The notes under the pieces were generated by a model, which did not search any database, was not told the origin of the DNA, and saw only the letters and a list, made by a program, of their open reading frames with translations. DNA of 5,837 bases from Ruminococcus sp. GTDB taxonomy: Bacteria > Bacillota > Clostridia > Oscillospirales > Ruminococcaceae. The stretch spans positions 1 to 5,837 of the forward strand of contig JAFYET010000287.1 of the NCBI GenBank assembly GCA_017544125.1, read 5' to 3'. Position 1 is the stretch's first letter; each line of letters begins with the position of its first letter. The position numbers and the translations under genes are program-made. Shown piece after piece: positions 4,074 through 5,837 of this stretch.

Positions 4074-4832
4074 TCACCACCCCATCTCCATGAGCCAGCT
4101 GTTAAGGCTTCTTTCACGCTCACGTAAGGGCGTGCTGCGGTCAAGAGGAAATTCGCCCTTGATGTTGCCGTCAACTATGTAAAGCACCCGTGAGCATTTC
4201 GCCGCTACCTTGGCATCGTGGGTGACGCACATTAACGTTGTGCCCTCGTTGTTGAGCTTTACCAGCTGCTCCATGACCTCCTCGGATGATGTGCGGTTGA
4301 GGGCACCTGTGGGCTCGTCGGCAAATATCATGTCGGGGCTGTTTATCATCGAGCGGCATATGCAGGCACGCTGTAACTGCCCGCCGGATACCTCGTTTAT
4401 GTCGTTGTCGGCTATATCGTCAATGCCCAGCTTTTTCATAAGCTCCCTTGCACGGCGGGCTGTTTCCGAGCGGCTCTCGCTGTTCTTTTTGCTCTTAACT
4501 GCGGGCAGTATTATGTTGTCAAGCACCGAGAGGTTTTTCATCATGTACATCTGCTGGAAGATAAAGCCCATATCATCAAGCCTCATCTTTGCAAGCTCGT
4601 TTTCATTGAGCGCCGACAGCTCCCTGCCGCAAAAGCTCACATTGCCGGCGGTCATCTTGTCCATTCCGGAAACTGTGTAAAGCAGGGTCGATTTGCCCGA
4701 GCCTGAGGGACCCATAACTGCCACCATCTCGCCCTTGTCAATGTGAAAGCTCACGTTTCTCAGTACATTGTTCTGCCTTTTATTTACTATGTATGTCTTG
4801 CAAAGGTCTTTTACCTCGAGTATTTTTTCCAT
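4074..4832 (-). CDS. ABC exporter ATPase, MacB/BceA-type
   Basis: 252 residues, complete. It hydrolyses ATP to drive the neighbouring FtsX-type permease. Motifs in order: Walker A GPSGSGKST (41-49), Q-loop FQQ (Q93/Q94), ABC signature VSGGQLQRA (148-156), Walker B MIFADEP (168-174) with catalytic E173, D-loop region TGALNRTSS (175-183), and H-loop T204-H205-D206. The extension GPSGSGKSTLLYTVSGMDKMTAG (41-63) and the Asn at the D-loop (N179, where Asp is usual) fit the MacB/BceA branch, which handles peptides, lipoproteins or antimicrobials in different members; the substrate is not readable here. The C-terminal tail (about 228-252) is arginine-rich and not part of the core fold. ATG 4832 has an AGGAG SD 9 nt upstream, and the gene begins 18 nt after the permease stop, so the two are co-transcribed. 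All catalytic residues are intact. Confidence 0.95.
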   Translation of the reverse strand: MEKILEVKDLCKTYIVNKRQNNVLRNVSFHIDKGEMVAVMGPSGSGKSTLLYTVSGMDKMTAGNVSFCGRELSALNENELAKMRLDDMGFIFQQMYMMKNLSVLDNIILPAVKSKKNSESRSETARRARELMKKLGIDDIADNDINEVSGGQLQRACICRSMINSPDMIFADEPTGALNRTSSEEVMEQLVKLNNEGTTLMCVTHDAKVAAKCSRVLYIVDGNIKGEFPLDRSTPLRERERSLNSWLMEMGW

Positions 4833-4850
4833 AATGTGTGTCTCCTCTCG

Positions 4851-5837
4851 TTATTCAATGTTCGCAGTGTCCTGCGCCTTTATGGTTTTGGTGTAGAGTG
4901 CTGTGAAGAATGCCCCCGCTACCGTTGCAAGTATTACCGCAAGAGGTATTATTATAAATACCTCTGTCAGGTCCATAACATAGGGTACGTTCTTTATGCC
5001 GAATACGCCTGAATATATTGGCGACATTGTTATGCGTGTGAACGGTATGCTCAGCGGTACTGCTATAATTGCCGAAAGTATGCCTATCATTATAAAGCGC
5101 AGCGTGTGGGTAAGTATTATTGTTCTGCCGGATATGCCTATTGCCTTTTGCAGCGCTATCTCGCCTGTTTCCTTTGATATGAACGAGCGCTCCATAAGCA
5201 CGCTTATCATTATTATGATGATTATTGAGATTATAAGCATAAGGTTCTTAACGTCGATAAGCGTGTCTGCAACGCCTGTGCAGTCGTTTAAAAAGCCTAC
5301 CGAATCAAACGCCTTACATTCAAATATGTCTGCGAGCCTGTCTATCCTGCTTTTAAGCTCTTCTTCGTCAGGATCATCATCAAAGTCTATCTGGAATGAA
5401 TATGCGCCTGCATACTGCTGGTAAGGTACCTCAACATCCTGATGCAGCCTGCCGCACTCGCCGCTATGTGTAAAGCTGTCATAAAGGGCAGTTACCAGGT
5501 ATTCCTCTTTATTGCCGCCTATTTCAAGCGTTACCTTGTCGCCTATACCGGCGTTTATGCTTTCGGCAGCGCGCCCGGTAAGGGCTATTTCGTGCCTGTT
5601 CTGCGGAGCAGTGCCTTCACTGTATTCGTAGTCTGAGGTATCGGTTTTGCTGCAATACTGGAACGTTATTTTTTTCTGCCTGTCGCCGAGTGTTGCGTTA
5701 ATAAACGCCATCAGCTCAATGCGTACATCGCCGCTCATGCCGTTTTCGCTCAGCTTCTTCAGTATCTCATCTTCCGCCTCCTGCTCGGTCTTTCTGCCGT
5801 TAAGTATGTCAAACTGTGCAGATGCGTATGCTACGTA
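4851..5837 (-). CDS. FtsX/MacB-type ABC transporter permease, C-terminal part
   Basis: The frame is open from the stop at 4851 to the right edge; 328 residues are visible and the N-terminus is missing. The first ATG inside the window (5738) is an internal methionine, because the frame continues upstream without a stop. Fragment residues 1-195 are soluble and polar, with a MacB-type extracellular-domain pattern (AAESINAGIGDKVTLEIGGNK, about 90-110, then VTALYD), an acidic patch DFDDDPDEEE (118-127 of the ATG-5738 numbering, 151-160 of the fragment), and then helices about 199-216, 246-268 and 291-315. The segment after the first helix, SKETGEIALQKAIGISGRTI, is the coupling-helix signature of FtsX permeases, which contacts the ATPase. 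This is the last half of either a 4-helix MacB-like or a 10-helix BceB-like permease; the missing part would decide. The ATPase follows by 18 nt. Cysteines occur in the extracellular domain (about 62, 128, 174, 186). Confidence 0.9.
   Translation of the reverse strand, partial: YVAYASAQFDILNGRKTEQEAEDEILKKLSENGMSGDVRIELMAFINATLGDRQKKITFQYCSKTDTSDYEYSEGTAPQNRHEIALTGRAAESINAGIGDKVTLEIGGNKEEYLVTALYDSFTHSGECGRLHQDVEVPYQQYAGAYSFQIDFDDDPDEEELKSRIDRLADIFECKAFDSVGFLNDCTGVADTLIDVKNLMLIISIIIIIMISVLMERSFISKETGEIALQKAIGISGRTIILTHTLRFIMIGILSAIIAVPLSIPFTRITMSPIYSGVFGIKNVPYVMDLTEVFIIIPLAVILATVAGAFFTALYTKTIKAQDTANIE

Overview
The window looks like chromosome from a low-to-moderate GC Gram-positive anaerobe, most likely a Ruminococcus-like clostridium. 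The grounds are SD sequences complementary to the Bacillota 16S 3' end, promoters close to the sigma-A consensus, heavy use of AUA for isoleucine, short U-tailed terminators, and the gene families present. The genus is inference; there is no rRNA to confirm it.

Layout, left to right. (1) 1-709, minus strand: the N-terminal 236 residues of an unrecognised two-helix membrane protein with a cytoplasmic coiled coil. It runs off the left edge, is driven by a perfect TTGACA-17-TATAAT promoter and probably starts at TTG. (2) 710-1022: a gene-free stretch holding that promoter, a strong inverted repeat and the terminator of the next gene. (3) 1023-1908: a divergent pair, a minus-strand TM2-domain membrane protein and a plus-strand 73-residue XRE/Cro-type regulator. 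Three copies of a palindrome (consensus TACAACAA-N-TTGTTGTA) sit in their 188-bp intergenic region, two of them inside the two core promoters. (4) 1951-3965: a promoter, a 5' leader hairpin and a two-gene plus-strand operon, an AlkZ-related protein and a long-form alanyl-tRNA editing hydrolase (AlaX-L type), ending in a GC-rich hairpin. (5) 3966-4073: a short convergent intergenic region made of two perfect hairpins around an AT-rich heptad array, possibly a dispersed-repeat remnant. (6) 4074-5837, minus strand: the end of an ABC exporter operon, the C-terminal part of an FtsX/MacB-type permease followed by its MacB/BceA-type ATPase.

The genes do not form one pathway. The unit with the clearest internal logic is the XRE/TM2 pair: the small repressor very probably represses the TM2 gene through a perfect operator in the -35/-10 spacer and represses itself through degenerate copies. 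The AlkZ-related/AlaX pair is co-transcribed by spacing; it joins a DNA-glycosylase-related family with a translation-quality enzyme, and I see no direct functional link. The ABC genes are a standard export module whose substrate cannot be read from the sequence. I found no CRISPR array, insertion sequence, tRNA or rRNA.
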